Below are positions 16,435 through 25,606 of a stretch of DNA of 64,000 bases, piece by piece; position 1 is the stretch's first letter; each line of letters opens with the position of its first letter. A program made the position numbers and the translations under genes. The DNA is from an uncultured Eubacteriales bacterium (GTDB lineage: Bacteria > Bacillota > Clostridia > Oscillospirales > Acutalibacteraceae). Below the pieces are notes generated by a model that worked only from the letters and a program-made list of their open reading frames with translations, was not told the DNA's origin and searched no databases. The stretch is from contig ONAL01000002.1 in the NCBI GenBank assembly GCA_900315785.1, forward strand, positions 1 to 64,000. Direction: 5' to 3'.

Positions 16435-17760
16435 ATGATATCCGATTTTATAATTATTGATAAAAACTCCAAAACTCCCCTTTACTCTCAGATTTACAAG
16501 GAGATTCGCTCGGCGGTCGAGAGCGGAAACCTCAAGGAAAACGAAAAGCTTCCGTCCGTCAGAAAGCTGTGCTCCGACCTGGGAGTTTCCAAAACCACGG
16601 TAGAAACCGCCTATAACGCGCTTTGTGTGGACGGTTATATAATTAACCTTCCTCAGAAGGGCTATTACGTCGAAAAAGGTCTTTATGTAGGCAATAAGGT
16701 CGATTTGCAGAAGCCGAAGGCTCAGGAAATCAAGAAAACCTACAAGTACGACTTCTCGGGAAAAGGCATAGACAGCAGTATCACGAGCCTCAGAGAATGG
16801 AGAAAGTACATACGTGACATTCTTAACCGCGATTACCTTCTAACAACCTACAGTGAAAATCAAGGCGAAGAGGAGCTCAGAAAAGCGCTGTCAAAATACG
16901 CGTTTACCACCAGAGGAGTTATTACTGACGAGAACCGAATTGTAATCGGCTCAGGCTCACAGACGCTTATCTACATTCTCTGCGGACTTCTGGGACTTAA
17001 CAAGACCGTCGCAATTGAAAGAAACTCCTTCCCTCAGGCTGAACAGGTATTCAGAGATTTTAAATATAATATAGAATACACGGACAGCGATGGCAAGGGT
17101 ATGACGGTGGAATCTCTCAGAAGAATCAAGCCCGATATCATTATGATAAACCCAAACTACAACAGCGTTTTCGGCACAAAGGTTCCCGCGGCAAGGAAAA
17201 TCGAAATATCAAACTACGCCGAAAAGGAAAACGCCGTCATAATCGAGGACGATTACAACGGCGAGCTCAGATACAAAACGCACCCCACACCCTGTTTGCA
17301 GAGCTATTCTCCTAACAACACGGTGTATATAGGTTCTTTTTCAAAGATACTTCTTCCCTCTGTCAGAATCAGTTATATGAGCCTTCCCGACAGGCTGATT
17401 AAGGCGTACGAAAGCGTCAAGGACAATTACAACCAGACCACTTCAAAGACCGAACAGCTCGCTCTGGCAGGATACATAACCGAGGGGAAGCTTGAAAAGC
17501 ACCTCAGGAAGTCAAGAAGATACTACAAAACCAAAAGCGAAATTATGAAAAACGCTTTGAAGCTGTACTTTCCCAAGTTCATTTTCAACGAGACGTCGAT
17601 GTACTTTGAGATTGAAGCGGACAGCAAAAAGCTCAGAAACAGCGATATCAAAGTTATGCGAACCTCAACGCAAAACAAGCTCCGCCTAAACTTTTCGGGA
17701 ATCAAGGCAGAGCTGATTGAGCAAGGTATCAAAGAAATCTACGAAAAACTGCAAAAGTAA
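16435..17760 (+). CDS. MocR/GabR-type PLP-dependent transcriptional regulator
   Basis: 441 residues. An N-terminal GntR winged helix (about 1-80; TPLYSQIYKEIRSAVESG and LPSVRKLCSDLGVSKTTVE) is joined by a linker to a fold-type I aminotransferase-like domain with MINPNYNS, EDDYNGELR (271-279) and the PLP lysine 304 in GSFSK. MocR proteins sense PLP, amino acids or similar ligands. The ATG at 16435 has AAAGGGTG upstream; a GTG three codons earlier is part of that site. It is divergent from murD, which makes that operon a possible target (inference). A terminator follows the stop. Confidence 0.9.
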   Translation: MISDFIIIDKNSKTPLYSQIYKEIRSAVESGNLKENEKLPSVRKLCSDLGVSKTTVETAYNALCVDGYIINLPQKGYYVEKGLYVGNKVDLQKPKAQEIKKTYKYDFSGKGIDSSITSLREWRKYIRDILNRDYLLTTYSENQGEEELRKALSKYAFTTRGVITDENRIVIGSGSQTLIYILCGLLGLNKTVAIERNSFPQAEQVFRDFKYNIEYTDSDGKGMTVESLRRIKPDIIMINPNYNSVFGTKVPAARKIEISNYAEKENAVIIEDDYNGELRYKTHPTPCLQSYSPNNTVYIGSFSKILLPSVRISYMSLPDRLIKAYESVKDNYNQTTSKTEQLALAGYITEGKLEKHLRKSRRYYKTKSEIMKNALKLYFPKFIFNETSMYFEIEADSKKLRNSDIKVMRTSTQNKLRLNFSGIKAELIEQGIKEIYEKLQK

Positions 17761-17790
17761 AGGGTCGGCTCTGCCGACCCTGATTTTATT
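17761..17790. terminator. Terminator between MocR and XRE genes
   Basis: AGGGTCGGC (17761-17769) pairs with GCCGACCCT (17773-17781) around TCT, followed by a T-rich tract on the plus strand. It separates two converging genes. Confidence 0.85.
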
Positions 17791-18034
17791 TTTCTCTTCC
17801 GAGGAGATAATCTACCGAAACCTCGAGGATGTCCGCAAGAGCTACGAGCTCTACATCCGTTACGAATCTTATCTGACCCTCCAGCTTAGAAAGACCCGAC
17901 GCGTTCATATCAACGCCGCTTACCTGTAACTGAGCCAAAAGCTCTTTCTGCTTCATACCCTTCTTTTTTCTAACAGTTTCTACGCGATGTCCCACTAAGT
18001 TGCGATCGCCCAGTTCTTGTTTTCTTAATCTCAT
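17786..18034 (-). CDS. Small XRE-family helix-turn-helix regulator
   Basis: 82 residues, almost entirely one Cro/C1-type HTH domain: VGHRVETVRKKKGMKQKELL at about residues 14-33 and a C-terminal LADILEVSVDYLLG typical of the family. No sensor domain. GGGAGA lies ahead of the ATG. It stands alone with its own promoter at 18083-18111; the target is unknown and autoregulation is plausible. Confidence 0.85.
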   Translation of the reverse strand: MRLRKQELGDRNLVGHRVETVRKKKGMKQKELLAQLQVSGVDMNASGLSKLEGQIRFVTDVELVALADILEVSVDYLLGREK

Positions 18035-18082
18035 TTTCTATCTCCCTAACAAATTATAATTCTTTAAAAACAATGTGAGATT

Positions 18083-18111
18083 ATTATAATACTAATAGAG
18101 AAAAAAAACAA
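18083..18111 (-). promoter_or_regulatory. Sigma-A promoter of the XRE regulator
   Basis: On the minus strand TTGTTT (18111-18106), 17-bp spacer, TATAAT (18088-18083). The flanking 18035-18216 is strongly A+T-rich with nothing else recognisable. Confidence 0.55.
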
Positions 18112-18216
18112 GAGGTTTTTGTAAATAAATTTAAAAAAATGATATTTTTTGTATATCTTAGTTACAATTCAGTAATTTAAGCGCCGAGTGTTAGTCAATT
18201 TTTGTAATAATCGTTG

Positions 18217-18675
18217 TCAGTCCGTCGAAAAAACGCCGTTTTCGATGTCACTTAGCATCTGAACACGTCTGATATGACGCTCTTCGTCACCAGAAAAAGG
18301 AGTATTGAGGAAGATGTCGGCAAATTTCACCGCGTCCTCTTCGCTTGTGACTCTTCCGCCCATGCAAAGAATGTTCGCGTTATTATGACGGCGTGTCATC
18401 TCCGCGCCGAATTCGTTGGAAACAACGGCGGCTCTGATGCCCTTTACCTTATTTGCGGCGATTGAGATACCGATTCCCGTACCGCAGCAAAGGATTCCTA
18501 ACTCAAATTCCTTGTTTGCGACCGCGTTCGCTACCTTATAAGCGTAAATCGGATAATCTACGCTATCCTCAGAGTAGCAGCCGAAGTCCTTGTATTCGAT
18601 ACCCTTCTCGTCTAAATACTTCATAATAGCGGTTTTGAGGTTAATTCCGCCGTGGTCACAGCCTAAAGCTATCAT
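18217..18675 (-). CDS. rpiB: Ribose-5-phosphate isomerase B
   Basis: Interconverts ribulose 5-phosphate and ribose 5-phosphate in the pentose phosphate pathway; some relatives act on allose or galactose phosphates. 152 residues. LGCDHGG at 4-10 and the catalytic Cys64 in CCGTGIGIS are present, as is the RRHNNANIL segment. The start overlaps the tsaB stop by 4 nt (ATGA). Last gene of the fhs operon. Confidence 0.93.
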   Translation of the reverse strand: MIALGCDHGGINLKTAIMKYLDEKGIEYKDFGCYSEDSVDYPIYAYKVANAVANKEFELGILCCGTGIGISIAANKVKGIRAAVVSNEFGAEMTRRHNNANILCMGGRVTSEEDAVKFADIFLNTPFSGDEERHIRRVQMLSDIENGVFSTD

Positions 18676-19346
18676 TTCTCATTCTCCATTCTCTTTTTTA
18701 ATTCACGCTCCGCCTGAGGCAGCCGCAGATATGTCGGCATTAATTCTTCAGAAGAAATATAATCTCCGTTTAACGCGACCATCGCGACGCCCGAAGCGTT
18801 CTGGAAACGAATATGCTCGGGAGCAAGCTCGACATTTGATAATATTTCTTTATTATCGTCGCCTACTAGAACAATTCTCTCATCGATGAATTTGAGGTAT
18901 TCTCCCAAGTCATCAACGGATAAGGCTCTGTCATCACAGATTCGGCTTATTTCACCGTTTTCAACGCGGAACAGCGCGTTATATACCTGATTGCGTCTGG
19001 CGTCCATCGCGGCGCAGACTATGCAGTCCTCGCCGACGTAGTTATGTGCCATAGCTTCCAATGTGGAAACAGCGGCGCACTTTTTATTGAGCGGCATCGC
19101 AATTCCCTTTACAGCTGCAACTCCGATTCTCACGCCCGTGAACGAACCCGGTCCGACCGACACTGCCAAAACATCAACCGAATCAAGCGAAACGGCTGTG
19201 TTTCTGAGCAGAGCGTCAATCATCGGAACAAGCGTCTGGCTGTGAGTAAGCGCAGTGTTTATAAAAAAGCTGCCTATTATCTTTTTATCGTCCGTAAGCG
19301 CTACGGAACAAGCCTTAGCGCTCGAATCTACAGCGAGTATTCTCAC
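18672..19346 (-). CDS. tsaB: tRNA threonylcarbamoyladenosine biosynthesis protein TsaB
   Basis: Inactive ASKHA-fold partner of TsaD in making t6A37 on ANN-decoding tRNAs. 224 residues; MRILAVDSSAKACSVAL at the N-terminus and VSVGPGSFTGVRIG (about 66-79) are diagnostic. Translation starts at a GTG that directly abuts the tsaE stop (TAAGTG), with GAGGG about 8 nt upstream. rimI and tsaD, frequent neighbours in Firmicutes, are not here; rpiB follows. Confidence 0.93.
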   Translation of the reverse strand: MRILAVDSSAKACSVALTDDKKIIGSFFINTALTHSQTLVPMIDALLRNTAVSLDSVDVLAVSVGPGSFTGVRIGVAAVKGIAMPLNKKCAAVSTLEAMAHNYVGEDCIVCAAMDARRNQVYNALFRVENGEISRICDDRALSVDDLGEYLKFIDERIVLVGDDNKEILSNVELAPEHIRFQNASGVAMVALNGDYISSEELMPTYLRLPQAERELKKRMENEK

Positions 19347-19763
19347 TTACATTCCCTCTATGCTGATTATTCTTTCGTTTTCGTCATTAGTCTTATTGAT
19401 GGTAACCCTGATAACGTCGTCGGGCAGGGCGCCCTCGATGTTTTCGCTCCATTCAATTATCATAACACCGTTGCCGATATAATCGAAAAAGCCTATGGAA
19501 TCAAGGTCGTTCCAGCTCTCAATCCGATACATATCGAAGTGGTAGAGCGGATAATCCCCGACGTACTCATTCACAATCGCAAACGTGGGGCTCGATACAT
19601 TTTCTTCAACAGAAAGTCCGCGGGCAAGACCTCGGGCGAAGGCTGTTTTGCCTGCGCCCAAGTCGCCGTAAAGGGCGATTATCTCGTCGCCCTCGAGCTT
19701 TTTGCTGAGTTCTTCGGCAAAGGCTTCTGTGTCCTCAACCGATTTTGATAAAAAATCATCCAT
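19347..19763 (-). CDS. tsaE: tRNA threonylcarbamoyladenosine biosynthesis ATPase TsaE
   Basis: ATPase of the t6A37 synthesis complex with TsaB and TsaD. 138 residues; the P-loop GDLGAGKTA is at 33-41, and FSSPTFAIVNEY-like and LYHFDMYR segments follow as expected. The start overlaps the fhs stop by one base (TGATG) and the stop abuts the GTG of tsaB, indicating coupled translation. Confidence 0.93.
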   Translation of the reverse strand: MDDFLSKSVEDTEAFAEELSKKLEGDEIIALYGDLGAGKTAFARGLARGLSVEENVSSPTFAIVNEYVGDYPLYHFDMYRIESWNDLDSIGFFDYIGNGVMIIEWSENIEGALPDDVIRVTINKTNDENERIISIEGM

Positions 19764-21427
19764 CAGAATAAACCAACTATCTTTTCATTTTCGATATCAA
19801 CCTTCTCGGCTGCGGGAACCTTGGGAAGTCCGGGCATTGTCATAATGTCGCCTGTGTAAACTACCACAAAGCCTGCGCCGTTTGAAAGCGATACATTTCT
19901 AACTGTAATTGTAAAGTCCTTGGGAGCTCCGAGAAGCGCGGGATTATCGGAGAGCGAATACTGAGTTTTCGCGATACAAACGGGCATATTGCCTGCGCCG
20001 AGAGCCTCAACCTCTTTGATAGCCTTTTCAGCCTGGGTTGTATAGGTAACGTCCGCCGCTCCGTAAATCTTCTGAGCTACAGCTTTAATCTTGTCCTTAA
20101 CGCTTAAATCAAGCGGATAAATCGGAGCAAAGTCAGAGGGCTTTTCGCAAGCTTCAACAACCTTCTCAGCGAGAGCCATACCGCCGTCGCCGCCGTTAGC
20201 AAATACATCGGAGAGCGCGAAGTCAGCGCCGTTCTCCTTGCAATACTGCTCGATATACTTGAGCTCTTCCTCGCCGTCAGTGAGGAAGCGGTTAATCGCA
20301 ACAACAACGGGAACGTTGTACTTGCGCATGTTGTTGATGTGAACGCCGAGGTTTACGATACCCTTCTTCAATGCCTCAAGGTTAACCTCGCCGCATTCTG
20401 TCTTGGGAACTCCGGCGTTATACTTGAGCGCTCTTGCAGTAGCTACGAGCACGATTGCCGAGGGCTTGAGACCTGCAAAGCGGCACTTGATGTCGAGGAA
20501 CTTCTCCGCTCCCAAATCGGAACCGAAGCCCGCTTCGGTGATACAGTAATCGGCAAGCTTCAAGGCAAGCTTTGTAGCTCTTACAGAGTTACAGCCGTGA
20601 GCGATATTAGCGAAGGGTCCGCCGTGCATAACCGCGGGAGTACCCTCGAGCGTCTGTACAAGGTTAGGCTTGATAGCGTCCTTGAGAAGTACGGTCATAG
20701 CGCCGTCAGCCTTCAAATCTCTGGCGTAAACGGGCTCGCCGTCATAGTTATAGGCTACAAGGATATTTCCGAGACGCTTCTTTAAATCCTCGATATCGGA
20801 AGCAAGGCAAAGAATAGCCATAACCTCGCTCGCTACGGTAATGATGAAGTGGTCCTCTCTGGGAACACCGTTCACCTTTCCGCCGAGACCTACGATAACG
20901 TTTCTCAGCGCTCTGTCGTTCATATCGAGACATCTCTTGATGAGAATTCTTCTCTGGTCAATGCCGAGGCTGTTGCCCTGCTGAATATGGTTGTCGAGCA
21001 TTGCGCAGCAAAGGTTATTTGCCGCTGTTATAGCGTGCATATCGCCCGTGAAGTGAAGGTTGATATCCTCCATCGGGAGAACCTGCGCGTAACCGCCGCC
21101 TGCGGCTCCGCCCTTGATACCGAATACGGGACCGAGTGACGGCTCTCTGAGAGCGATGATTGCGTTCTTGCCGATCTTCGCCATAGCCTGACCGAGACCT
21201 GCTGTCGTTGTTGTTTTGCCCTCTCCCGCGGGAGTAGGATTGATTGCGGTTACAAGTACGAGCTTGCCGTCGGGCTTGTCCTTGAGTCTCTCCATAAGAC
21301 TGTCGGAAAGCTTTGCCTTATATCTTCCGTAAGGCTCGAGCTCCTCTTCCTTGATGTTTAAGTTTTCTGCGATTGTTTTGATAGGCTTTAATTCAGCCTG
21401 CTGTGCTATTTCAATATCAGTTAACAT
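19763..21427 (-). CDS. fhs: Formate--tetrahydrofolate ligase
   Basis: ATP-dependent formation of 10-formyl-THF from formate, supplying purine and formyl-methionine synthesis and, in acetogens, the Wood-Ljungdahl methyl branch. 554 residues, the usual length. The phosphate loop is [10 protein letters not shown] at 65-74; [26 protein letters not shown] sequence follows at about 94-115. GGAGGTG lies 8 nt before the ATG. No THF riboswitch is visible in the short leader. It heads the tsaE-tsaB-rpiB operon. Confidence 0.96.
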   Translation of the reverse strand: MLTDIEIAQQAELKPIKTIAENLNIKEEELEPYGRYKAKLSDSLMERLKDKPDGKLVLVTAINPTPAGEGKTTTTAGLGQAMAKIGKNAIIALREPSLGPVFGIKGGAAGGGYAQVLPMEDINLHFTGDMHAITAANNLCCAMLDNHIQQGNSLGIDQRRILIKRCLDMNDRALRNVIVGLGGKVNGVPREDHFIITVASEVMAILCLASDIEDLKKRLGNILVAYNYDGEPVYARDLKADGAMTVLLKDAIKPNLVQTLEGTPAVMHGGPFANIAHGCNSVRATKLALKLADYCITEAGFGSDLGAEKFLDIKCRFAGLKPSAIVLVATARALKYNAGVPKTECGEVNLEALKKGIVNLGVHINNMRKYNVPVVVAINRFLTDGEEELKYIEQYCKENGADFALSDVFANGGDGGMALAEKVVEACEKPSDFAPIYPLDLSVKDKIKAVAQKIYGAADVTYTTQAEKAIKEVEALGAGNMPVCIAKTQYSLSDNPALLGAPKDFTITVRNVSLSNGAGFVVVYTGDIMTMPGLPKVPAAEKVDIENEKIVGLF

Positions 21428-21512
21428 ATTGAAGGCACCTCCATAAAATTAACATTCGTGGTGTTATTCTAACATATTTATTCAGTTTTGAAATTCTCTA
21501 TTGAAAATAAGC

Positions 21513-21541
21513 TTGATATTAATAGCATAATTTTATATAAT
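21513..21541 (+). promoter_or_regulatory. Sigma-A promoter of the SEDS gene
   Basis: TTGATA (21513-21518), 17-bp spacer, TATAAT (21536-21541), predicting a transcript start near 21548. That is downstream of the only in-frame TTG (21488), which bears on the start-codon question. Confidence 0.65.
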
Positions 21542-21574
21542 AATAAGGAATACAACAGGAAAGGCGGTGGTTTT

Positions 21575-22744
21575 ACGGACAATTTCTCGGAATATTTCAA
21601 GGAATATTTCAGAAAAACGGATATCTGGCTCTGGCTTTTTACGATTATTGCCACGGCGTACAGCCTTGTTCTTATCGGAACAATGCAGCGCTCGGGCACA
21701 TATAACTACCTGTTCAATCAGACAATCGCTATTATTATCGGTATCTTTATCGCCGTATTGCTCTCGCTTATAAATTATAAATACTTCATAAAACGATGGT
21801 ATGTATTTGCGGGAATGGGATTCTTCCTGGCGGGACTCGTGTTCGTTTTCGGTGTTACCGTAAGCGGAACAGATGACACCGCGTGGGTTAAGCTCCCCGG
21901 CGGAATAACCTTTCAGCCGTCAGAGTTTATCAAGCTCTGCTTTATCATCACCTTTTCAAAGCATTTGAGCTACTTACAGGACAACGACGGTATCAAGAAG
22001 CTGTCGGGCGTTGCGGGACTTCTGATTCATGTGGGCGTTCCCGCGCTTCTGATTCACATTCAGGGCGACGACGGCGCCGTGCTGATATTTATTTTTATCG
22101 CGCTTGTGATGTCGTTTATGGCGGGAGTACAGACCAGATACTACGCTATTCTCGGCGGCTCGGTCGCTGTAGGACTTCCGATAATCTGGAGCTTTTTTCT
22201 GAACAATGAACACCGAAACCGTATACTCGCGCTGTTTGACCTCGACGGAAACGCGCTGACAAACTACGGCTGGCAGCAATATCAGAGCAAGGTGAGCATT
22301 GCCTCGGGCGGATTCTCGGGCGCGGGTCTGTTTAACGGAAACCGTGTTGAGTACGGAATTGTTCCCGAACAGGAAAACGACTTTATCTTCACAGTCGCGG
22401 GCGAAGAGCTCGGATTCATCGGCTGTGTGCTGCTGCTTCTGGTTCTCTTTTTCATCTGTCTGAGGATTATTGTGGACGCGAAGAACGCGTACGAGAACAA
22501 GGGCGCGTTTATCTGCTACGGCGTTTTCGCTATGATTGCGGCTCAGACGATAATCAACATCGGAATGGTGCTCGGTATAATCCCAGTAATCGGAATCACT
22601 CTCCCCTTTTTCAGCTCGGGCGGAACCTCGGTGATGTCGATGATGATTGCGATAGGGCTTGTGCAAAGCGTTATGAACAATCAGGAAAAGGATATGGACA
22701 AAGCCAAAATACGAATAGGCTTCAGAAGCCGAACAAAAATTTAA
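21575..22744 (+). CDS. SEDS-family cell shape/division protein, RodA/FtsW/SpoVE type
   Basis: SEDS proteins polymerise glycan strands from lipid II with a class B PBP. 389 residues from this start, about ten helices. VPEQENDFIFTVAGEELGF and ITLPFFSSGGTS near the C-terminus are family hallmarks; they look closer to RodA than FtsW, though assignment is not secure. The start is odd: between the predicted transcript start and TMQRSG there is no in-frame ATG, GTG or TTG. ACG at 21575 is correctly placed behind AGGAAAGGCGG. A TTG at 21488 would lie upstream of the promoter and has no ribosome binding site. A terminator follows. Confidence 0.8.
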   Translation, partial: TDNFSEYFKEYFRKTDIWLWLFTIIATAYSLVLIGTMQRSGTYNYLFNQTIAIIIGIFIAVLLSLINYKYFIKRWYVFAGMGFFLAGLVFVFGVTVSGTDDTAWVKLPGGITFQPSEFIKLCFIITFSKHLSYLQDNDGIKKLSGVAGLLIHVGVPALLIHIQGDDGAVLIFIFIALVMSFMAGVQTRYYAILGGSVAVGLPIIWSFFLNNEHRNRILALFDLDGNALTNYGWQQYQSKVSIASGGFSGAGLFNGNRVEYGIVPEQENDFIFTVAGEELGFIGCVLLLLVLFFICLRIIVDAKNAYENKGAFICYGVFAMIAAQTIINIGMVLGIIPVIGITLPFFSSGGTSVMSMMIAIGLVQSVMNNQEKDMDKAKIRIGFRSRTKI

Positions 22745-22770
22745 CGGGTTGCGATTGCAACCCGTTTTGT
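22743..22770 (+). terminator. Terminator of the SEDS gene
   Basis: AACGGGTTGC (22743-22752) pairs perfectly with GCAACCCGTT (22757-22766) around GATT, followed by a T-rich tract. Confidence 0.88.
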
Positions 22771-22776
22771 TTTGAT

Positions 22777-23385
22777 TTATTCAACTTCCTCAACTAAGGA
22801 TTCGTCGAGCTCGTATACTTTATCAGCCTTGGAGTATGAACGAAGGAACACAAGGAAGTATATGTATCCGCAAAGGCTGATTAACGCCGTAACGATAATC
22901 TCAATACCGATAAACATATTCACGTATTTTCCCGTCATGAGCGGATTTGCGATTATGAATACGCCGACAACAACCGAAAAGATTGAGATAATAAAGTTGG
23001 GAATCCAGTGGTCAAGTATTCTACGCTGAGAAAGCACAAACTGAAGGTGAAGTATTCCCTCAATAATAACGAGGATTCCCGCAAAAATATAGAGCAGAGT
23101 TACAACGGAGCTTGAATTGATTATTGCGACAAGTCCGAGGACTGCCTCGACAAGCGACCTGACTATGTCAAAGTTTATTGACCTCTCCTCAGCGTCAAGC
23201 CTCAGAAAGCCGATAAACCTGATAACGGAGTCGATAAGAAGCACCGCGCCGATAATCTTGATGACCCAGAACAAAATCGAGTCAGCCTTAATCATAATTA
23301 CTATTCCGAGGAAGAGCAAAAACAGCGATACCAGAATGGAACGCGCGCTGTATTTGAATATCGGATGTTTCAGAGTTTTCGTCAT
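22777..23385 (-). CDS. DUF308 (HdeD-like) membrane protein
   Basis: 202 residues with six closely spaced hydrophobic helices in three pairs, the DUF308 repeat architecture; LLFLGIVIMIKADSILF-like and GILVIIEGILHLQF segments recur. HdeD is linked to acid resistance in E. coli, but the function of clostridial members is unknown. It ends in an acidic tail (YELDESLVEEVE). GAGGTG precedes the ATG. It follows cdaR after a hairpin and may be only partly co-transcribed. Confidence 0.8.
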   Translation of the reverse strand: MTKTLKHPIFKYSARSILVSLFLLFLGIVIMIKADSILFWVIKIIGAVLLIDSVIRFIGFLRLDAEERSINFDIVRSLVEAVLGLVAIINSSSVVTLLYIFAGILVIIEGILHLQFVLSQRRILDHWIPNFIISIFSVVVGVFIIANPLMTGKYVNMFIGIEIIVTALISLCGYIYFLVFLRSYSKADKVYELDESLVEEVE

Positions 23386-23411
23386 AATTACACCTCAAAA
23401 TCAAACAACAG

Positions 23412-23438
23412 GTGGCTCAAAACAAGGTCTTGAGCCAC
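23412..23438 (-). terminator. Hairpin after cdaR
   Basis: GTGGCTCAA (23412-23420) pairs with TTGAGCCAC (23430-23438). There is no good T run on the minus strand, so it may be a weak terminator or an mRNA-stabilising hairpin between cdaR and the DUF308 gene. Confidence 0.5.
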
Positions 23439-23444
23439 AAGTTA

Positions 23445-24710
23445 TTATTCGTTTATAGAAATATTAACCTCATACTTGCCGTAAGCCCAACAAGCAGCGT
23501 CGCCGCTGACCGTGAAGGTTGCGGGAAGTGAGATTGAACCCGTAGTCTTTTCGATTGAGGACGCGTCAATCTCACAAAGAATATCGCTCGATGTGATATC
23601 CGCAAGCTCGCTCTTGGGACCGACCAAGGTTACATTCAGCGAATCGGTAGCTATGCTGTAGGAATATTCGGAGCTGAGATTCTTTACCTCAAAGATATCC
23701 TTCTTGACCTTAAGGGTCTTTTTCGTGAAGGAGCTGAGGTTAATCTTGACGTCAACCGAATCCGTGTTGCTGATGTTGGTACAGTTGGACGGAATATCCA
23801 AATCAACCTCGAGGTCATAGGACTCGTTGCTGATTGTCGAGAAATCAATAGCCGAAGTGCTGACGCTTTCGAGCTTATCGAGCACATCCTTCTTAGCCGC
23901 AATCTTTATCTTATCGGGGATAATCGTCGCGTAGTCGTCGATGTTCAGACCGTCGGGCTTATTCTTGCAGGCTATCTTAATGGGAACCTCTTTGTACGGA
24001 AGAACCGAGAAGTTAGCCGTAATCGTGTCGTCACTGAGGGTTAACAGATTGCTGGAAATAACGCCGCCCGAGTTGTCGTACAGCTTAACATCGCAGTCAA
24101 GCGAGGCGTTATCCTTAAGCTCGCCCTTAATCTCGCCGACAATGCCGACGGAAGCGACCTTGTCAACCTCTGTCTTGGGACCGCTGACGGTGACCGAAGT
24201 CGCCGAAGGATTGAACGAGGCGTGATAGCCGTCGGAAACCTTGTAGGTAATCTTGTTAACCACGTTAAAGGTCTGTTCCTTGAGCTGGTCAACAAAGATG
24301 TTGATAACGGACGGAGAAACCGTAGAGGTTATCTCAAACCTGTCAGCCTGATTGAGCTTCTTTGCTGTCAGTGAAAGAGCGTAGTTTCCCGAGGTGGCAA
24401 TCGTACCCGCGGTCGGAGCCGAAATCACAATATCATCGGCTGAAATCGAGCCAATCGCGAGCCTGTTGCCCGAAACGGTAACGGAAGCCGTCTGGTCGTT
24501 ACCTGTAAAAATCTGCAAGCCGTTATCGACTGCGTCGTCGGATAAGGTAATCTGAATCGGAATATTTGAGATTGTTGCGGTTGTTTCGTTGCTGTCGCTG
24601 AAGCTCATTGCAACCCAAACCGAAATTGAAATAACCAGAGAGATTATTATCAAAAACTTATTGTTCTTAAAGAGTCGGGAAAGTCTGAATGACGGTCTTC
24701 TATTTTTCAT
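23445..24710 (-). CDS. cdaR: YbbR-domain regulator of diadenylate cyclase (CdaR-like)
   Basis: 421 residues. A cytoplasmic basic N-terminus, one membrane helix at about 19-37 and an extracytoplasmic part made of repeated YbbR domains, with the recurring pattern VTVSGPK/TLVGPK. In Bacillus CdaR controls CdaA, and the adjacency here supports that. The ATG at 24710 has AAAGGAG upstream; an in-frame start 20 codons earlier would lie inside cdaA. It overlaps the cdaA stop by 11 nt. glmM, third member of the usual trio, is not adjacent. Confidence 0.85.
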   Translation of the reverse strand: MKNRRPSFRLSRLFKNNKFLIIISLVISISVWVAMSFSDSNETTATISNIPIQITLSDDAVDNGLQIFTGNDQTASVTVSGNRLAIGSISADDIVISAPTAGTIATSGNYALSLTAKKLNQADRFEITSTVSPSVINIFVDQLKEQTFNVVNKITYKVSDGYHASFNPSATSVTVSGPKTEVDKVASVGIVGEIKGELKDNASLDCDVKLYDNSGGVISSNLLTLSDDTITANFSVLPYKEVPIKIACKNKPDGLNIDDYATIIPDKIKIAAKKDVLDKLESVSTSAIDFSTISNESYDLEVDLDIPSNCTNISNTDSVDVKINLSSFTKKTLKVKKDIFEVKNLSSEYSYSIATDSLNVTLVGPKSELADITSSDILCEIDASSIEKTTGSISLPATFTVSGDAACWAYGKYEVNISINE

Positions 24711-25572
24711 CCTTACTCTCCTTTCTCTTTGACCTTGAGGACTTCTTGATATAGACCTTTGTGTCGTCAATCAAAAGTCCCTGAAGCTGAGCGATGAGAG
24801 ATTCTCTGTCGTAATCCTGAGAAAGGTTACCGTTGTTTGCAATCGAGATTGAGCCCGTTTCCTCGCTGACGATAACCACGATAGCGTCGGAAACCTCGCT
24901 CATACCGATCGCCGCCCTGTGACGAGTGCCGAGGTTGATGTCTACATCCTTGTTCTTATCTGTCAGCGGCAGAATACAGCCCGAAGCGTAAATCTTGCCG
25001 TTGCGGATAATCGTAGCGCCGTCGTGCAAGGGAGCTTTGTTAAAGAAGATGTTGCCGAGCAGAGCGACGGAAGCGTCGGAGTTGAGCTTTGTGCCCGTAT
25101 CGGCTATATCTGAGAGCTTAACGTCGCGCTCAAAAACAATCAGCGCGCCTGTCTTGGAGCTCGAGAAAACTGAGCAGGCGTCAGCTACAACAACAATCGA
25201 ATGATTGATAGCCTTGATTTCCTCGTCGGTTTTTCCGCTTTTAATCAGGCTGAAATACTTCCACATTCCCGTTTTGCCGAGACGCTCAAGCGCCTTTCGG
25301 ATTTCGGGCTGGAACACGATTGCGATAATCAGAACGGAGAACTCGAACAACAGCCTCATAAGTCCCGTCATCATCGTCAGTCCGAAAATCATCGAGACGA
25401 TATATACGGCGAGCAGAATCGCGACGCCCTTAAGAAGCTGTTCGGCTCTTGTCTCTCTGACGAGCTTGAAAAGGTTAAATACGATAAAGGTTACCGCGAG
25501 TATATCGATAATATCGTTAATCTGGATTGTTCTGAACACAGCAAACACACTGTTGAACCATTCGGCAATCAT
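24700..25572 (-). CDS. cdaA: Diadenylate cyclase, membrane type (CdaA/DacA)
   Basis: Makes c-di-AMP from two ATP at the membrane; the signal governs potassium and osmolyte balance and cell wall integrity. 290 residues: three helices within about residues 18-88, then the DAC domain with the DGA motif at 184-186 (APLHDGATII) and RHR at 217-219 (LGTRHRAAIG). A lysine-rich tail follows. It has its own promoter at 25607-25635. cdaR overlaps its 3' end. Confidence 0.95.
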   Translation of the reverse strand: MIAEWFNSVFAVFRTIQINDIIDILAVTFIVFNLFKLVRETRAEQLLKGVAILLAVYIVSMIFGLTMMTGLMRLLFEFSVLIIAIVFQPEIRKALERLGKTGMWKYFSLIKSGKTDEEIKAINHSIVVVADACSVFSSSKTGALIVFERDVKLSDIADTGTKLNSDASVALLGNIFFNKAPLHDGATIIRNGKIYASGCILPLTDKNKDVDINLGTRHRAAIGMSEVSDAIVVIVSEETGSISIANNGNLSQDYDRESLIAQLQGLLIDDTKVYIKKSSRSKRKESKDEK

Positions 25573-25606
25573 CGTATCCCCCCTCTTTCAGTCATAATAT
25601 AGATTA

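Noticed and set aside
21428..21512. THF riboswitch before fhs
   Set aside because: The gap is too short and lacks the conserved elements.
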